In this document: positions 42,631-51,893 of the stretch, piece after piece
How positions within the stretch are numbered: the first letter of the stretch is position 1
How the letters are laid out: each line of letters begins with the position of its first letter
Assembly: GCF_014650675.1 (NCBI RefSeq)
Contig: NZ_BMVK01000013.1
Location: 62,001-126,000, forward strand
DNA length: 64,000 bases
DNA from: Streptomyces anulatus
GTDB lineage: Bacteria > Actinomycetota > Actinomycetes > Streptomycetales > Streptomycetaceae
Direction of reading: 5' to 3'
Program-made: the position numbers and the translations under genes
The notes under the pieces: model-generated
Database searches by the model: none
Told to the model about the DNA's origin: nothing
Seen by the model: the letters and a program-made list of their open reading frames with translations, nothing else

Positions 42631-43476
42631 ATGCTCAGCGTTGTGGAAAACTGCTTCTCGCCGCGCACAGCAGCCTTCTTTGACCTGGACAAGACGGTCA
42701 TTGCGAAGTCTTCGACGCTGACCTTCAGCAAGTCCTTCTACCAAGGCGGACTGATCAACCGCCGCGCTGTACTGCGCACTGCGTACGCACAGTTTGTGTT
42801 CCTCGCCGGGGGCGCCGATCACGACCAGATGGAGCGGATGCGTGAATATCTCTCCGCCCTCTGCAAGGGGTGGAACGTCCAGCAGGTCAAGGAGATCGTC
42901 GCCGAGACCCTGCACGACCTGATCGACCCGATCATCTACGACGAGGCCGCCACGCTCATCGAGGAACACCACACGGCGGGACGCGATGTGGTCATCGTTT
43001 CGACCTCGGGCGCCGAAGTCGTCGAACCCATCGGCGAATTGCTCGGCGCCGACCGCGTCGTCGCCACGCGCATGGTCGTCGGCGACGACGGCTGCTTCAC
43101 GGGCGAGGTCGAGTACTACGCCTACGGACCGACCAAGGCCGAGGCCGTGAAGGCGCTCGCGGTATCGGAGGGGTACGACCTTTCGCGCTGCTACGCCTAC
43201 AGCGACTCCGCGACCGATGTACCGATGCTGGAGTCGGTCGGCCATCCGCACGCGGTCAACCCCGACCGCGCGCTGCGCCGCGAAGCGACCCTTCGCGAGT
43301 GGCCGATTCTCGTCTTCAACCGCCCGGTCCGGCTCAAGCAGCGACTGCCCGCCTTCTCGATGCCGCCCCGCCCCGCCCTCGTCGCTGCGGCCGCGGTCGG
43401 CGCGGCGGCCGTCACCGCCGGGTTGGTCTGGTACGCCAGCCGCCGACGCACCGCCGGCGCCACCCTGCCCGGGTGA
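42631..43476 (+). CDS. HAD-family (SerB-like, IB) hydrolase linked to morphological differentiation
   Basis: A 281-residue phosphatase. HAD motif I is AAFFDLDKTVIAKSS, motif II IVSTSGAEVVEP, and motif III/IV YAYSDSATDVPMLE. The C-terminus has a hydrophobic helix (ALVAAAAVGAAAVTAGLVWY) and a basic end, so it is probably membrane-attached. Its S. coelicolor counterpart is annotated as a differentiation-related protein. The substrate is unknown; relatives act on phosphoserine or lysophospholipids. Confidence 0.9.
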   Translation: MLSVVENCFSPRTAAFFDLDKTVIAKSSTLTFSKSFYQGGLINRRAVLRTAYAQFVFLAGGADHDQMERMREYLSALCKGWNVQQVKEIVAETLHDLIDPIIYDEAATLIEEHHTAGRDVVIVSTSGAEVVEPIGELLGADRVVATRMVVGDDGCFTGEVEYYAYGPTKAEAVKALAVSEGYDLSRCYAYSDSATDVPMLESVGHPHAVNPDRALRREATLREWPILVFNRPVRLKQRLPAFSMPPRPALVAAAAVGAAAVTAGLVWYASRRRTAGATLPG

Positions 43477-43494
43477 AACGGGGCGAGGCACAGC

Positions 43495-43541
43495 GAGGTG
43501 AGGCGAGGCCACTCCACCGGAGCCGCACCTCGCCTCACCTC
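43495..43541. terminator. HAD gene terminator
   Basis: A perfect 14-bp inverted repeat GAGGTGAGGCGAGG (43495-43508) with complement 43528-43541, 19-nt loop, starting 18 bp after the HAD stop. Confidence 0.8.
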
Positions 43542-43549
43542 ACCTCCCC

Positions 43550-43860
43550 CGCCCGATTCGCCCTTGATTGAACCTAAAAGTAAAGAAGCGGGGCCAGGGG
43601 TTTCCCTTCCCCTGGTCCTGGAGTACAAAGGATTTAACGGCCCGCGAGACCAAGGACATCCGCGAGGATGACCTGTAACGCAGAACGGCCCCACGGACCG
43701 AGCACGAAAGCCGAGCACCCACGCGACGTCGACCCGTCGATTACGGGCCAGCCGCACCAGGTGACGGGCAAAGTACCCGACCTGATGGGCAAACTACGAG
43801 GACGCTTGGTAACTGGGCGGACGTGCCAGCGGCGGTACCGCACATCGGTACCGCCGCAAC
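43550..43860. ncRNA. Structured intergenic region at the site of the Streptomyces 6S-like RNA
   Basis: Four features stand out: an AT-rich patch (43562-43590), a hairpin CCAGGGG/CCCCTGG near 43594-43616, a hairpin CATCC-GCGA-GGATG with a GNRA loop near 43657-43670, and a perfect 12-bp hairpin GCGGCGGTACCG at 43829-43857. In S. coelicolor a 6S-like RNA was mapped between the HAD gene and the next gene. The place matches; strand and ends cannot be set from sequence alone. Confidence 0.4.
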
Positions 43861-44129
43861 CCTTGCCCCGCGCCATCACCCTTCGGCCGCCCGGCAGCCA
43901 TCCTCCTCCGACGCCTGCCTCGCCCCTCCGACGCCCGCCGCACCGGACCTGAGCCTGCGTCGGAACTGAGACCGCGTCGGGCCTGGGGCCGCGCCGCCCC
44001 CTGAGGCCACCTCGGCCCCACCTGAGGCCGCATCCGCACCCGAGGTCACCTCGGCCCCAAGGACACCATCCGGCACCATCCGGCACCAGGCAGCATCGGG
44101 CGCCCGGGCCGCAGCCGCGACGGGGGTTC
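43861..44129. other. Pro-rich-like C-rich repeats downstream of the Fic-like gene
   Basis: A low-complexity stretch with repeated CCTGAGGCC / CACCTCGGCCCCA units and CATCCGGCAC doublets. No gene is supported. Confidence 0.45.
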
Positions 44130-44954
44130 TCAGGCGGCGCCGCGCTGAAGCGCCTCGCACACCGCGGTCGACTCGCGCACACCCAGCTCGACGGAGCGCC
44201 CGCAGTGGGCGATCCAGGCGGCCATACCCTCCGGGGTTCCGGCCGTGTAGCCCTCGAACGCCGCGACATACGCCGCCCGGCCCTGCTCCGCGTGCCCCAC
44301 CTCGGCCGGGCAGATCGACTTCGGGTCCAGCCCGCTGCCGATCAGCACGATGCGCTCAGCCGTCCGGGCCACCAGACCGTTGTGCGAGCCGAAGGGGCGC
44401 AACGCCAGCAGCTCGCCGTGCACCACGGCGGCCGTGACCAGCGCGGGGGCGCTGCCGCCCGCAATGATCAGCTGCGAGAGCCCTTCGAGCCGTCCGGCGA
44501 CCTCTTCGGCCCCGGGAAGCGGCGCCTCGATCAGCGGCTCGTCGACGGACTCGCCCGCCAGCCGAGGGCGCCCCACCGCGTCGTCGGGAGTCGCCCCGCC
44601 GGCCGCCACCAGATGCAACCGAGCCAGCACCCGCAGCGGCGACTGCCGCCAGATGGAGAGGAGTTGCCCCGCCTCTGCGGTAAGCCTCAGCGCGGCGCCG
44701 ACCACACGCGCCTCGTCCTCACCGCTGAAGTCGGTACGCCGACGCACCTCTTCGAGGTTCCAGTCGGCACCGGCCAGCGCGGCCGAACCACGAGAACCCC
44801 GCAGTGCGGCTTCGGCCGTGACCTCATTGCTGCGGCGCCGCATGACGCGATGACCGTAGACCCGGTCGACAGCCTTGCGCACGGAGTCCACAGCATCGGG
44901 AACGCCGGGCAGGGAACCGAGCGCGGCGAGGGGGTCTGAGGCAGTCGTACTCAT
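44130..44954 (-). CDS. Degenerate Fic-domain protein
   Basis: A 274-residue helical protein. Near the C-terminus, ELLALRPFGSHNGLVARTAE aligns with the Fic signature HPFxxGNGRxxR, but the catalytic His is Arg or Leu and the GNGR core is SHNGLVAR. AMPylation by the normal route is therefore unlikely. The rest (VYGHRVMRRRSNEVTAEAAL) has the upstream helices of a Fic fold. The ATG at 44954 (MSTTASDPLAALGSLPGVPD) is chosen over a longer reading. It diverges from a MinD-like ATPase gene 100 bp away. Confidence 0.75.
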   Translation of the reverse strand: MSTTASDPLAALGSLPGVPDAVDSVRKAVDRVYGHRVMRRRSNEVTAEAALRGSRGSAALAGADWNLEEVRRRTDFSGEDEARVVGAALRLTAEAGQLLSIWRQSPLRVLARLHLVAAGGATPDDAVGRPRLAGESVDEPLIEAPLPGAEEVAGRLEGLSQLIIAGGSAPALVTAAVVHGELLALRPFGSHNGLVARTAERIVLIGSGLDPKSICPAEVGHAEQGRAAYVAAFEGYTAGTPEGMAAWIAHCGRSVELGVRESTAVCEALQRGAA

Positions 44955-45056
44955 AAGTAGCGAGGCTACGCGCCCACCACACCCGCGCCACCCCCAAGTG
45001 GCCATCTTCACGAACAGTGACAGCACACCGCAATCGACCCACTACCCTAGGTGAAC

Positions 45057-46052
45057 ATGAAGATCGCTTTCGTCGGGAAGGGCGGCAGCGGAAAGACCAC
45101 GCTGTCCTCGCTCTTCATCCGCCACCTCGCCGCCAACGAAGCCCACGTCATCGCCGTGGACGCCGATATCAACCAGCACCTGGGGGCCGCTCTCGGTCTG
45201 GACGAGGCAGAGGCCGCCGCGCTGCCCGCCATGGGTGCGCACCTCCCCCTCATCAAGGACTATCTGCGGGGCGCCAACCCCCGTATCGCTTCCGCCGAGA
45301 CGATGATCAAGACAACTCCGCCCGGCGAGGGCTCCCGGCTGCTGCGGGTCCGCGAGGACAACCCGATCTTCGCGGCCTGCTCGCGCACGGTGCGGCTCGA
45401 CGACGGGGACGTCCGGCTGATGGCGACAGGGCCCTTCACGGAGTCCGACCTCGGAGTGGCCTGCTACCACTCCAAGGTCGGGGCCGTGGAACTCTGCCTC
45501 AACCACCTGGTCGACGGCCCCGACGAGTACGTCGTGGTCGACATGACGGCGGGCTCGGACTCGTTCGCCTCGGGTATGTTCACGCGCTTCGACATGACGT
45601 TCCTGGTCGCGGAGCCGACCCGCAAGGGGGTGTCGGTGTACCGCCAGTACAAGGAGTACGCACGCGACTTCGGCGTCGCCCTGAAGGTCGTCGGGAACAA
45701 GGTGCAGGGCCCGGACGACCTGGAGTTCCTGCGCGCGGAAGTCGGCGACGACCTGCTGATCGGGATCGGCCACTCCGACTGGGTACGGTCGATGGAGAAG
45801 GGGCGGCCGTCCAGGTTCGAGCTGCTGGAGGCCGACAACCGGATGGCCCTGCAGACACTGCAGGACACCGCCGAGGACTCGTACGGGCTGCGCGACTGGG
45901 AGCGCTACACGCGCCAGATGGTGCACTTCCACCTGAAGAACGCCGAGAGCTGGGGCAACGAGAAGACCGGCGCCGACCTGGCCGCCCAGGTCGACCCCGC
46001 CTTCGTGCTCGACGAACGGCGCACCGGAGCGGGCGTGACCGCACCCGCCTGA
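45057..46052 (+). CDS. MinD/CooC-like P-loop ATPase
   Basis: A 331-residue SIMIBI ATPase with a deviant Walker A at the very start (KIAFVGKGGSGKTTLSSLF), switch-I-like VDADINQHLGAAL and switch-II-like YVVVDMTAGSDSFASGM. The family includes CooC/AcsF maturation factors and septum ATPases; the partner here is unknown. A -10 box TACCCT (45043-45048) lies so close that the ATG at 45057 would be at or next to the 5' end of the RNA, so it is probably a leaderless mRNA. An in-frame GTG lies at 45051. Confidence 0.85.
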   Translation: MKIAFVGKGGSGKTTLSSLFIRHLAANEAHVIAVDADINQHLGAALGLDEAEAAALPAMGAHLPLIKDYLRGANPRIASAETMIKTTPPGEGSRLLRVREDNPIFAACSRTVRLDDGDVRLMATGPFTESDLGVACYHSKVGAVELCLNHLVDGPDEYVVVDMTAGSDSFASGMFTRFDMTFLVAEPTRKGVSVYRQYKEYARDFGVALKVVGNKVQGPDDLEFLRAEVGDDLLIGIGHSDWVRSMEKGRPSRFELLEADNRMALQTLQDTAEDSYGLRDWERYTRQMVHFHLKNAESWGNEKTGADLAAQVDPAFVLDERRTGAGVTAPA

Positions 46053-46160
46053 CGCCTCACGTGGTGGGCCCTCCTCGCCGCCCCCACCCTCGCCACCACG
46101 CCCGCCGTTCTCGCCCGCCGTCCTCGCTCGCCCCGTCCCACCACGTCTGCCGCCCACATG

Positions 46161-46186
46161 CGCCGGCCGCCGAAAGGCGGCCGGCG
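46161..46186. terminator. Bidirectional terminator between convergent genes
   Basis: CGCCGGCCGCC (46161-46171), GAAA loop and the exact complement (46176-46186): 11 GC pairs closed by a GNRA tetraloop. Confidence 0.85.
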
Positions 46187-46262
46187 AGTGGCAGGCGAAT
46201 GGTCGGCGAAGATGCGGCGAGCGCGGCCGGCCGATGTTTCGGCCGGTTGTTCACTCGGTGCT

Positions 46263-47804
46263 TCAGCCAGTCGCTCCTGCGGGATCCGCTCCCGCGTCAC
46301 CCTGATCCGGGGCCTGATCCGGGGCCTGATCCGGGGCCTGGTCCGGGGCCTGGTCCGGGGCGTCCCCGGCGTCACCACCCGGGGACTGCCCCGGGGCATC
46401 TCCCGCATCCCCGCCCGGGGCCTTCCCGGCGTCTCCGCCCGGAGCCTGGCCCGGGGAATTCCCCGCGTCCCCGCCCGGAGCCTTTCCGGCGTTCTCGGCC
46501 GGAGCCTGGTCCGGGGCCTTTTCCGTGCCCTTGTCCGCGGGCTTCACGGCTGCCTGCTGGGTGCCGAGGTAGGACGACCAGCCCGTCTTGGGCGCCTCGC
46601 CGACGCCGAGCGTGGTGAGCTTGGCCAGCGCCTTCGGGTCCTGCGCGTCCAGCCAGTCGGCGAGCTGGCGGAAGGACACGCAGCGCACGCCCTCCTTGGT
46701 GCACACCTTCGCGATGGTCTCCTCGATGGCGCGCATGTAGGTGCCGCCGTTCCAGGACTCGAAGTGGTTGCCGATGATCAGGGGCGCCCGGTTGCCGTTG
46801 TACGAGCGGTCGAAGGCCTGAAGCAGCCCGTCCCGCATCTGGTTGCCCCAGTACTCGTGCTGGGAGGGGTCTCCCTGGGTGGTCGTACCGGACTGGTTGA
46901 CCATGAAGTTGTAGTCCATCGAGAGGGTCTCGAAGGCGCGGCCCGGCATCGGAACGAGCTGGAGCGGAATGTCCCAGACCCCGTCCTTCTTCTTGGGCCA
47001 GACCTGGTTGCCGACGCCGCTGGAGTCGTAGCGGAAGCCCATGGTCCGGGCGGCGGCGACCATGTTCTTCTGGCCTTCGAGGCAGGGGGTGCGGGCGCCG
47101 ACCAGTTCCTTGTCGTAGTCGAAGGGCAGCGGGGCCTCGCCCTTCAGCTCCGGAGTGTTGGTCTTCCAGCTCTTGACGAAAGCTTTCGCCTGGCTGATCT
47201 CGCTCTTCCACTCATCAACGGACCAGGTCCCGACGCCACCGTCCGCACCACAGAAGTGGCCGTTGAAGTGGGTGCCGATCTCGTTGCCTTCCAGCCACGC
47301 GGCACGCACCTCGTTGAGGGTGTCGCGGATGCCCTCGGTGTCGTTGAAGCCGATGTCGGAACGGCCCGGGGCGTGCTGGGGCGGGTTGTAGAGGTCCTTC
47401 TTCTCCTCCGGCAGCAGGTACACGCCACTGAGGAAATACGTCATCTTGGCGTTGTACTTCTTGGCCACGCCGCGGAAGTGCGAGAAGAGCTTCTGGCTGT
47501 CCTCTCCGGCACCGTCCCAGGAGAACACCACGAACTGGGGAGGCTTCTCGCCGGGTGCCAGGCGTTCGACGGCCGGCACCTTCGGCTGGACCCCGGTGAA
47601 GGCGGTGGATCCGTCCCCGATGAGCTTGACCGCGTTCTTCGGGGCGGCGGCCGGGGGGTTCTCCTTGGCGCCGTGGGCACCCTTCTCCGCATCGGCTCCG
47701 GCGCCCCCGGACCCTCCGGACCCGGTTCCGGAACAGCCCGCGAGAACAGCGACCAAGGCCGTGGACATGACGCCCAAGACGATCCTCTTCGTGGCGGCCA
47801 TCAT
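46263..47804 (-). CDS. Polysaccharide-deacetylase-like lipoprotein with repetitive tail
   Basis: A 513-residue exported protein with lipobox LAGC (residue about 23). The core folds like a NodB/polysaccharide deacetylase: FVVFSWDGAGEDSQ stands where TFDDG is usual, and the metal-ligand pair HxxxH is present in EIGTHFNGHFC. Later come GARTPCLEGQ and LIIGNHFESWN. The last 110 residues are GGDAGxAPGQ and DQAP repeats, likely a flexible wall-spanning tether. It may remove acetyl or related groups from cell-wall polymers. The start ATG at 47804 follows GAGGGTGGGCGG; ATG 47801 is adjacent. Confidence 0.82.
   Translation of the reverse strand: MMAATKRIVLGVMSTALVAVLAGCSGTGSGGSGGAGADAEKGAHGAKENPPAAAPKNAVKLIGDGSTAFTGVQPKVPAVERLAPGEKPPQFVVFSWDGAGEDSQKLFSHFRGVAKKYNAKMTYFLSGVYLLPEEKKDLYNPPQHAPGRSDIGFNDTEGIRDTLNEVRAAWLEGNEIGTHFNGHFCGADGGVGTWSVDEWKSEISQAKAFVKSWKTNTPELKGEAPLPFDYDKELVGARTPCLEGQKNMVAAARTMGFRYDSSGVGNQVWPKKKDGVWDIPLQLVPMPGRAFETLSMDYNFMVNQSGTTTQGDPSQHEYWGNQMRDGLLQAFDRSYNGNRAPLIIGNHFESWNGGTYMRAIEETIAKVCTKEGVRCVSFRQLADWLDAQDPKALAKLTTLGVGEAPKTGWSSYLGTQQAAVKPADKGTEKAPDQAPAENAGKAPGGDAGNSPGQAPGGDAGKAPGGDAGDAPGQSPGGDAGDAPDQAPDQAPDQAPDQAPDQGDAGADPAGATG
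46301..46360. repeat. Five 12-bp tandem repeats encoding DQAP
   Basis: Units CCTGATCCGGGG (three copies) and CCTGGTCCGGGG (two copies) encode the DQAP tetrapeptide on the minus strand. They lie near the 3' end of the deacetylase-like gene. Confidence 0.9.
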
Positions 47805-48238
47805 CCGCCCACCCTCTTCCTTGCAGGTTATTTGCGTTGAAGTGCCGACACGGCGCGGCCAAATTCGCACGCGGTTCCGCACAGCAAGGGCGACATACCG
47901 AATGAAAAGCTGCCTATTCACTGATAAGAGTTACCAACTAGCCCGAACGCCTCCGGCCTGAACCGGGCGAGTCCCGGGCCCGTGCAATCAGGTGACCCCG
48001 CCCCGCATCACACCTCGACGCACCCCGACGCACCCCGATGCATCCCGACACACCCGGCGGGGACGGAACCGCCGTGCGCCACGCGTCGTACGGCGACCCT
48101 CGACCGCGGAGCGGGATCATGGCTCCATACACGAAGACACAGGTCTAAACCAATTCCCGGCAGGCCCTTGTCACCTGGCCCCGCGCCTGATGAGCTATGC
48201 CCCGGGACACAACGGACACCCTGGGACTGGGAGAAGTC
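47805..48238. other. Divergent promoter region between the lipoprotein and acs
   Basis: 434 bp. The left 130 bp are AT-richer and should contain the lipoprotein promoter. A 10-bp tandem repeat (48017-48056) lies in the middle. No gene is supported. Confidence 0.5.
48017..48056. repeat. Four 10-bp tandem repeats upstream of acs
   Basis: Units GACGCACCCC at 48017 and 48027, then GATGCATCCC at 48037 and GACACACCCG at 48047. Confidence 0.75.
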
Positions 48239-50194
48239 GTGAGCAACGAGAGCCTGGCCAACCTGCTTCGGGAAGAGCGGAAATTCGCTCCGCCTACCGA
48301 GCTGGCCGCCAACGCCAACGTCACCGCAGAGGCGTACGAGCAGGCCGAGGCGGACCGGCTGGGCTTCTGGGCCGAGCAGGCCCGCCGCCTGACGTGGGCC
48401 ACCGAGCCGACCGAGACCCTCGACTGGAGCAACCCGCCCTTCGCGAAGTGGTTCGCGGACGGCAAGCTGAACGTCGCGTACAACTGCGTGGACCGCCACG
48501 TCGAGGCGGGCAACGGCGACCGGGTCGCCATCCACTTCGAGGGCGAGCCGGGCGACAGCCGGGCCATCACCTACGCGGAGCTGAAGGACGAGGTCTCCCG
48601 GGCCGCCAACGCGCTGACCGAACTCGGCGTCGGCAAGGGCGACCGGGTCGCCGTCTACCTGCCGATGATCCCCGAGGCCGCCATCGCGATGCTGGCCTGC
48701 GCCCGCATCGGCGCAGCGCACTCCGTGGTCTTCGGCGGCTTCTCGGCCGACGCCATCGCCGCCCGTATCAAGGACGCGGACGCCAAGGTCGTCATCACGG
48801 CCGACGGCGGCTACCGCCGCGGCAAGCCGTCCGCGCTCAAGCCCGCCGTCGACGACGCCGTATCTCGTTTCGAGAACGTCGAGCACGTCCTCGTCGTCCG
48901 CCGCACCGGCGAAGACACCGCGTGGACCGAGGGCCGCGACGTCTGGTGGCACGAGATCACCGCCCGGCAGTCCGCCGAGCACACCCCCGAGGCCTTCGAG
49001 GCGGAGCAGCCGCTCTTCATCCTCTACACCTCGGGCACCACGGGTAAGCCGAAGGGCATCCTGCACACCTCCGGCGGCTACCTCACCCAGGCCTCGTACA
49101 CGCACAACGCGGTCTTCGACCTCAAGCCGGAGTCCGACGTCTACTGGTGCACCGCCGACATCGGCTGGGTGACCGGGCACTCGTACATCGTCTACGGGCC
49201 GCTGGCCAACGGCGCGACGCAGGTCATGTACGAGGGCACCCCGGACACCCCGCACCAAGGGCGCTTCTGGGAGATCGTGCAGAAGTACGGCGTCACGATC
49301 CTCTACACGGCGCCCACCGCGATCCGTACGTTCATGAAGTGGGGCGACGATATCCCCGCGAAGTTCGACCTGTCCTCGCTGCGCGTCCTGGGTTCGGTCG
49401 GTGAGCCGATCAACCCCGAGGCGTGGATGTGGTACCGGAAGAACATCGGCGCCGACAAGTGCCCCATCGTGGACACCTGGTGGCAGACCGAGACCGGCGC
49501 GATGATGATCTCGCCGCTGCCCGGCGTGACGGAGACGAAGCCGGGAAGCGCCCAGCGCGCGCTGCCGGGCATCGCCGCCACCGTCGTGGACGACGACGCC
49601 AACGAGGTACCGGACGGCGGGGGCGGCTACCTCGTCCTCACCGAGCCGTGGCCCTCCATGCTCCGCACCATCTGGGGCGACGACCAGCGGTTCATCGACA
49701 CCTACTGGTCGCGTTTCGAGGGCAAGTACTTCGCGGGAGACGGTGCGAAGAAGGACGAGGACGGCGACATCTGGCTGCTCGGCCGGGTCGACGACGTCAT
49801 GCTCGTCTCCGGGCACAACATCTCGACCACCGAGGTCGAGTCCGCCCTCGTCTCCCACCCGTCGGTCGCCGAGGCCGCCGTGGTCGGCGCCGCCGACGAG
49901 ACGACCGGCCAGGCCATCGTGGCGTTCGTGATCCTGCGTGGCACCGCGACCTCCTCCGACGAACTGGTCGCCGACCTGCGCAACCACGTCGGCGCGACCC
50001 TCGGCCCGATCGCCAAGCCCAAGCGGGTGCTGCCGGTCGCCGAGCTGCCGAAGACCCGCTCCGGCAAGATCATGCGCCGTCTGCTCCGCGACGTCGCCGA
50101 GAACCGCGAACTGGGCGACGTCACCACGCTGACCGACTCCTCCGTGATGGACCTGATCACCACCCAGCTGCCGTCCTCCTCGTCCGAGGACTAG
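48239..50194 (+). CDS. acs: Acetyl-CoA synthetase
   Basis: A 651-residue AMP-forming enzyme that activates acetate to acetyl-CoA. The adenylate motif is FILYTSGTTGKPKGILHT, and the acetate-pocket region DIGWVTGHSYIVYGPL and A5 VDTWWQTETGAMM are present. The regulatory Lys lies in PKTRSGKIMRRLLRD, where reversible lysine acetylation controls the family. The GTG at 48239 (VSNESLANLLREERKF) follows CTGGGAGAAG and matches the S. coelicolor protein. Length is normal. Confidence 0.97.
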   Translation: MSNESLANLLREERKFAPPTELAANANVTAEAYEQAEADRLGFWAEQARRLTWATEPTETLDWSNPPFAKWFADGKLNVAYNCVDRHVEAGNGDRVAIHFEGEPGDSRAITYAELKDEVSRAANALTELGVGKGDRVAVYLPMIPEAAIAMLACARIGAAHSVVFGGFSADAIAARIKDADAKVVITADGGYRRGKPSALKPAVDDAVSRFENVEHVLVVRRTGEDTAWTEGRDVWWHEITARQSAEHTPEAFEAEQPLFILYTSGTTGKPKGILHTSGGYLTQASYTHNAVFDLKPESDVYWCTADIGWVTGHSYIVYGPLANGATQVMYEGTPDTPHQGRFWEIVQKYGVTILYTAPTAIRTFMKWGDDIPAKFDLSSLRVLGSVGEPINPEAWMWYRKNIGADKCPIVDTWWQTETGAMMISPLPGVTETKPGSAQRALPGIAATVVDDDANEVPDGGGGYLVLTEPWPSMLRTIWGDDQRFIDTYWSRFEGKYFAGDGAKKDEDGDIWLLGRVDDVMLVSGHNISTTEVESALVSHPSVAEAAVVGAADETTGQAIVAFVILRGTATSSDELVADLRNHVGATLGPIAKPKRVLPVAELPKTRSGKIMRRLLRDVAENRELGDVTTLTDSSVMDLITTQLPSSSSED

Positions 50195-50230
50195 GACCGA
50201 CAGCACGGAACAGACGCATGAGTACGGCTC

Positions 50231-50265
50231 CGATGGGCATCCGGCAACGCGCCGGGTGCCCATCG
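50231..50265. terminator. acs terminator
   Basis: Arms 50231-50245 and 50251-50265 pair at 14 of 15 positions around AACGC, 36 bp after the acs stop. Confidence 0.8.
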
Positions 50266-50431
50266 GGCATTTAGTCTGAAGATCACCCAATACGGTCCCG
50301 CTCTTTACGCCCCCGGTAGAGTGGGCGCTTCACCGACAACTGCAGAGAACATCTCCACAGGGGCGCCGGGAAGTCTGGTCGGCATGTCCATCAGTCATGC
50401 CCTCATGCCGCCCTGACCTGGAGGTCCTCTC

Positions 50432-51853
50432 GTGGTACCGCCCAACCCGCCCACACCCGCGCCGCCCGCGCCGCCCCGGCGCCCGCTGCTCGGCAGGCTC
50501 TCGCTCCCCGAGCGGAACTACGTGGCGGAGGCCCTCCGTACCGAGACGGTCGGCGGCGTACTGCTGCTGGTGGCGGCGGTGGCCGCACTCGTCTGGGCGA
50601 ACACCTTCGGCGGCTCGTACGGAGCGGTCAGCGACTTCCACTTCGGCCCCGGCAGCCTCGGCCTGGACCTCTCCGTGGCGCACTGGGCGGCGGACGGACT
50701 GCTCGCCGTCTTCTTCTTCGTCGCCGGCGTCGAGCTCAAGCGCGAACTGGTCGCGGGCGAACTCCGCGATCCGAAGGCCGCGGCCCTCCCGGTGGTGGCG
50801 GCCCTGTGCGGCATGGCGGTGCCCGCCCTCGTCTACGCCCTCACCACGGTCGTCGGCGGCGGCTCGACGGACGGCTGGGCGGTCCCCACCGCCACCGACA
50901 TCGCCTTCGCCCTCGCCGTCCTCGCGGTGATCGGCACCTCGCTGCCGTCCGCGCTGCGCGCCTTCCTGCTCACCCTGGCCGTCGTCGACGACCTCTTCGC
51001 GATCCTGATCATCGCGGTGTTCTTCACCTCGGACCTGAACTTCATGGCGCTCGGCGGGGCGGTCCTCGGCCTGGCCGTCTTCTACTTCCTCCTCCGCTTC
51101 GACGTCCGGGGCTGGTACGTCTACGTTCCGCTCGCCCTGGTCATCTGGGGCCTGATGTACAACAGCGGCATCCACGCCACCATCGCCGGTGTCGCGATGG
51201 GTCTGATGCTGCGCTGCACCCGTCGCGAGGGCGAGAAGCACTCCCCCGGCGAGCACATCGAACACCTGGTCCGCCCGCTGTCGGCCGGAATCGCCGTCCC
51301 GCTGTTCGCCCTGTTCTCGGCCGGGGTCGCGCTGAACGGGGAGGCGCTGGCCGGCGTCTTCACCCGGCCCGAGACGCTCGGCGTCGTCCTCGGTCTCGTC
51401 GTCGGCAAGACCGTCGGTATCTTCGGCGGCACCTATCTCGCCGCCCGCTTCACCAAGGCGGAGCTGAACAAGGACCTGGCCTGGGCCGATGTCTTCGCGG
51501 TCGCCTCGCTCGCCGGCATCGGGTTCACGGTCTCGCTGCTCATCGGCGAGCTCGCCTTCGAGGGCGATCCGGAGATGGTCAACGAGATCAAGGCCGCCGT
51601 ACTGCTCGGTTCGCTGATCGCGGCCCTGCTCGCCTGTGTGCTGCTCAAGATCCGGGTACGCAAGTACCGGGCACTGATCGCGGCCGAGGAGCTGGACGAG
51701 GACGAATCCGGGGTACCCGACGTCTATGAGCAGGATGATCCGGAATATCACCTGCGGATGGCCGTCATTCACGAGCGGAAGGCGGCCGAACACCGCCGTC
51801 TCGCCGAAGAGCGGGCGGGGGCAGCGCGCAACAAGCCGAACAGTCCGGCATGA
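50432..51853 (+). CDS. nhaA: Na+/H+ antiporter NhaA
   Basis: A 473-residue, about 12-helix antiporter exporting Na+ in exchange for protons. The ion-binding double Asp is in LAVVDDLFAILIIAVFF, and the conserved FFFVAGVELKRELVAGEL and ADVFAVASLAGIGFTVSL segments are present. A Pro-rich N-terminal leader and a charged coiled C-terminal tail are cytoplasmic additions. The GTG at 50432 has a GGAGGT site. A short hydrophilic tail ends with EHRRLAEERAGAARNKP. Confidence 0.95.
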   Translation: MVPPNPPTPAPPAPPRRPLLGRLSLPERNYVAEALRTETVGGVLLLVAAVAALVWANTFGGSYGAVSDFHFGPGSLGLDLSVAHWAADGLLAVFFFVAGVELKRELVAGELRDPKAAALPVVAALCGMAVPALVYALTTVVGGGSTDGWAVPTATDIAFALAVLAVIGTSLPSALRAFLLTLAVVDDLFAILIIAVFFTSDLNFMALGGAVLGLAVFYFLLRFDVRGWYVYVPLALVIWGLMYNSGIHATIAGVAMGLMLRCTRREGEKHSPGEHIEHLVRPLSAGIAVPLFALFSAGVALNGEALAGVFTRPETLGVVLGLVVGKTVGIFGGTYLAARFTKAELNKDLAWADVFAVASLAGIGFTVSLLIGELAFEGDPEMVNEIKAAVLLGSLIAALLACVLLKIRVRKYRALIAAEELDEDESGVPDVYEQDDPEYHLRMAVIHERKAAEHRRLAEERAGAARNKPNSPA

Positions 51854-51893
51854 TCTGACATCGGATGTGTCGAAGACGGAGAGGGAGTCAGGG

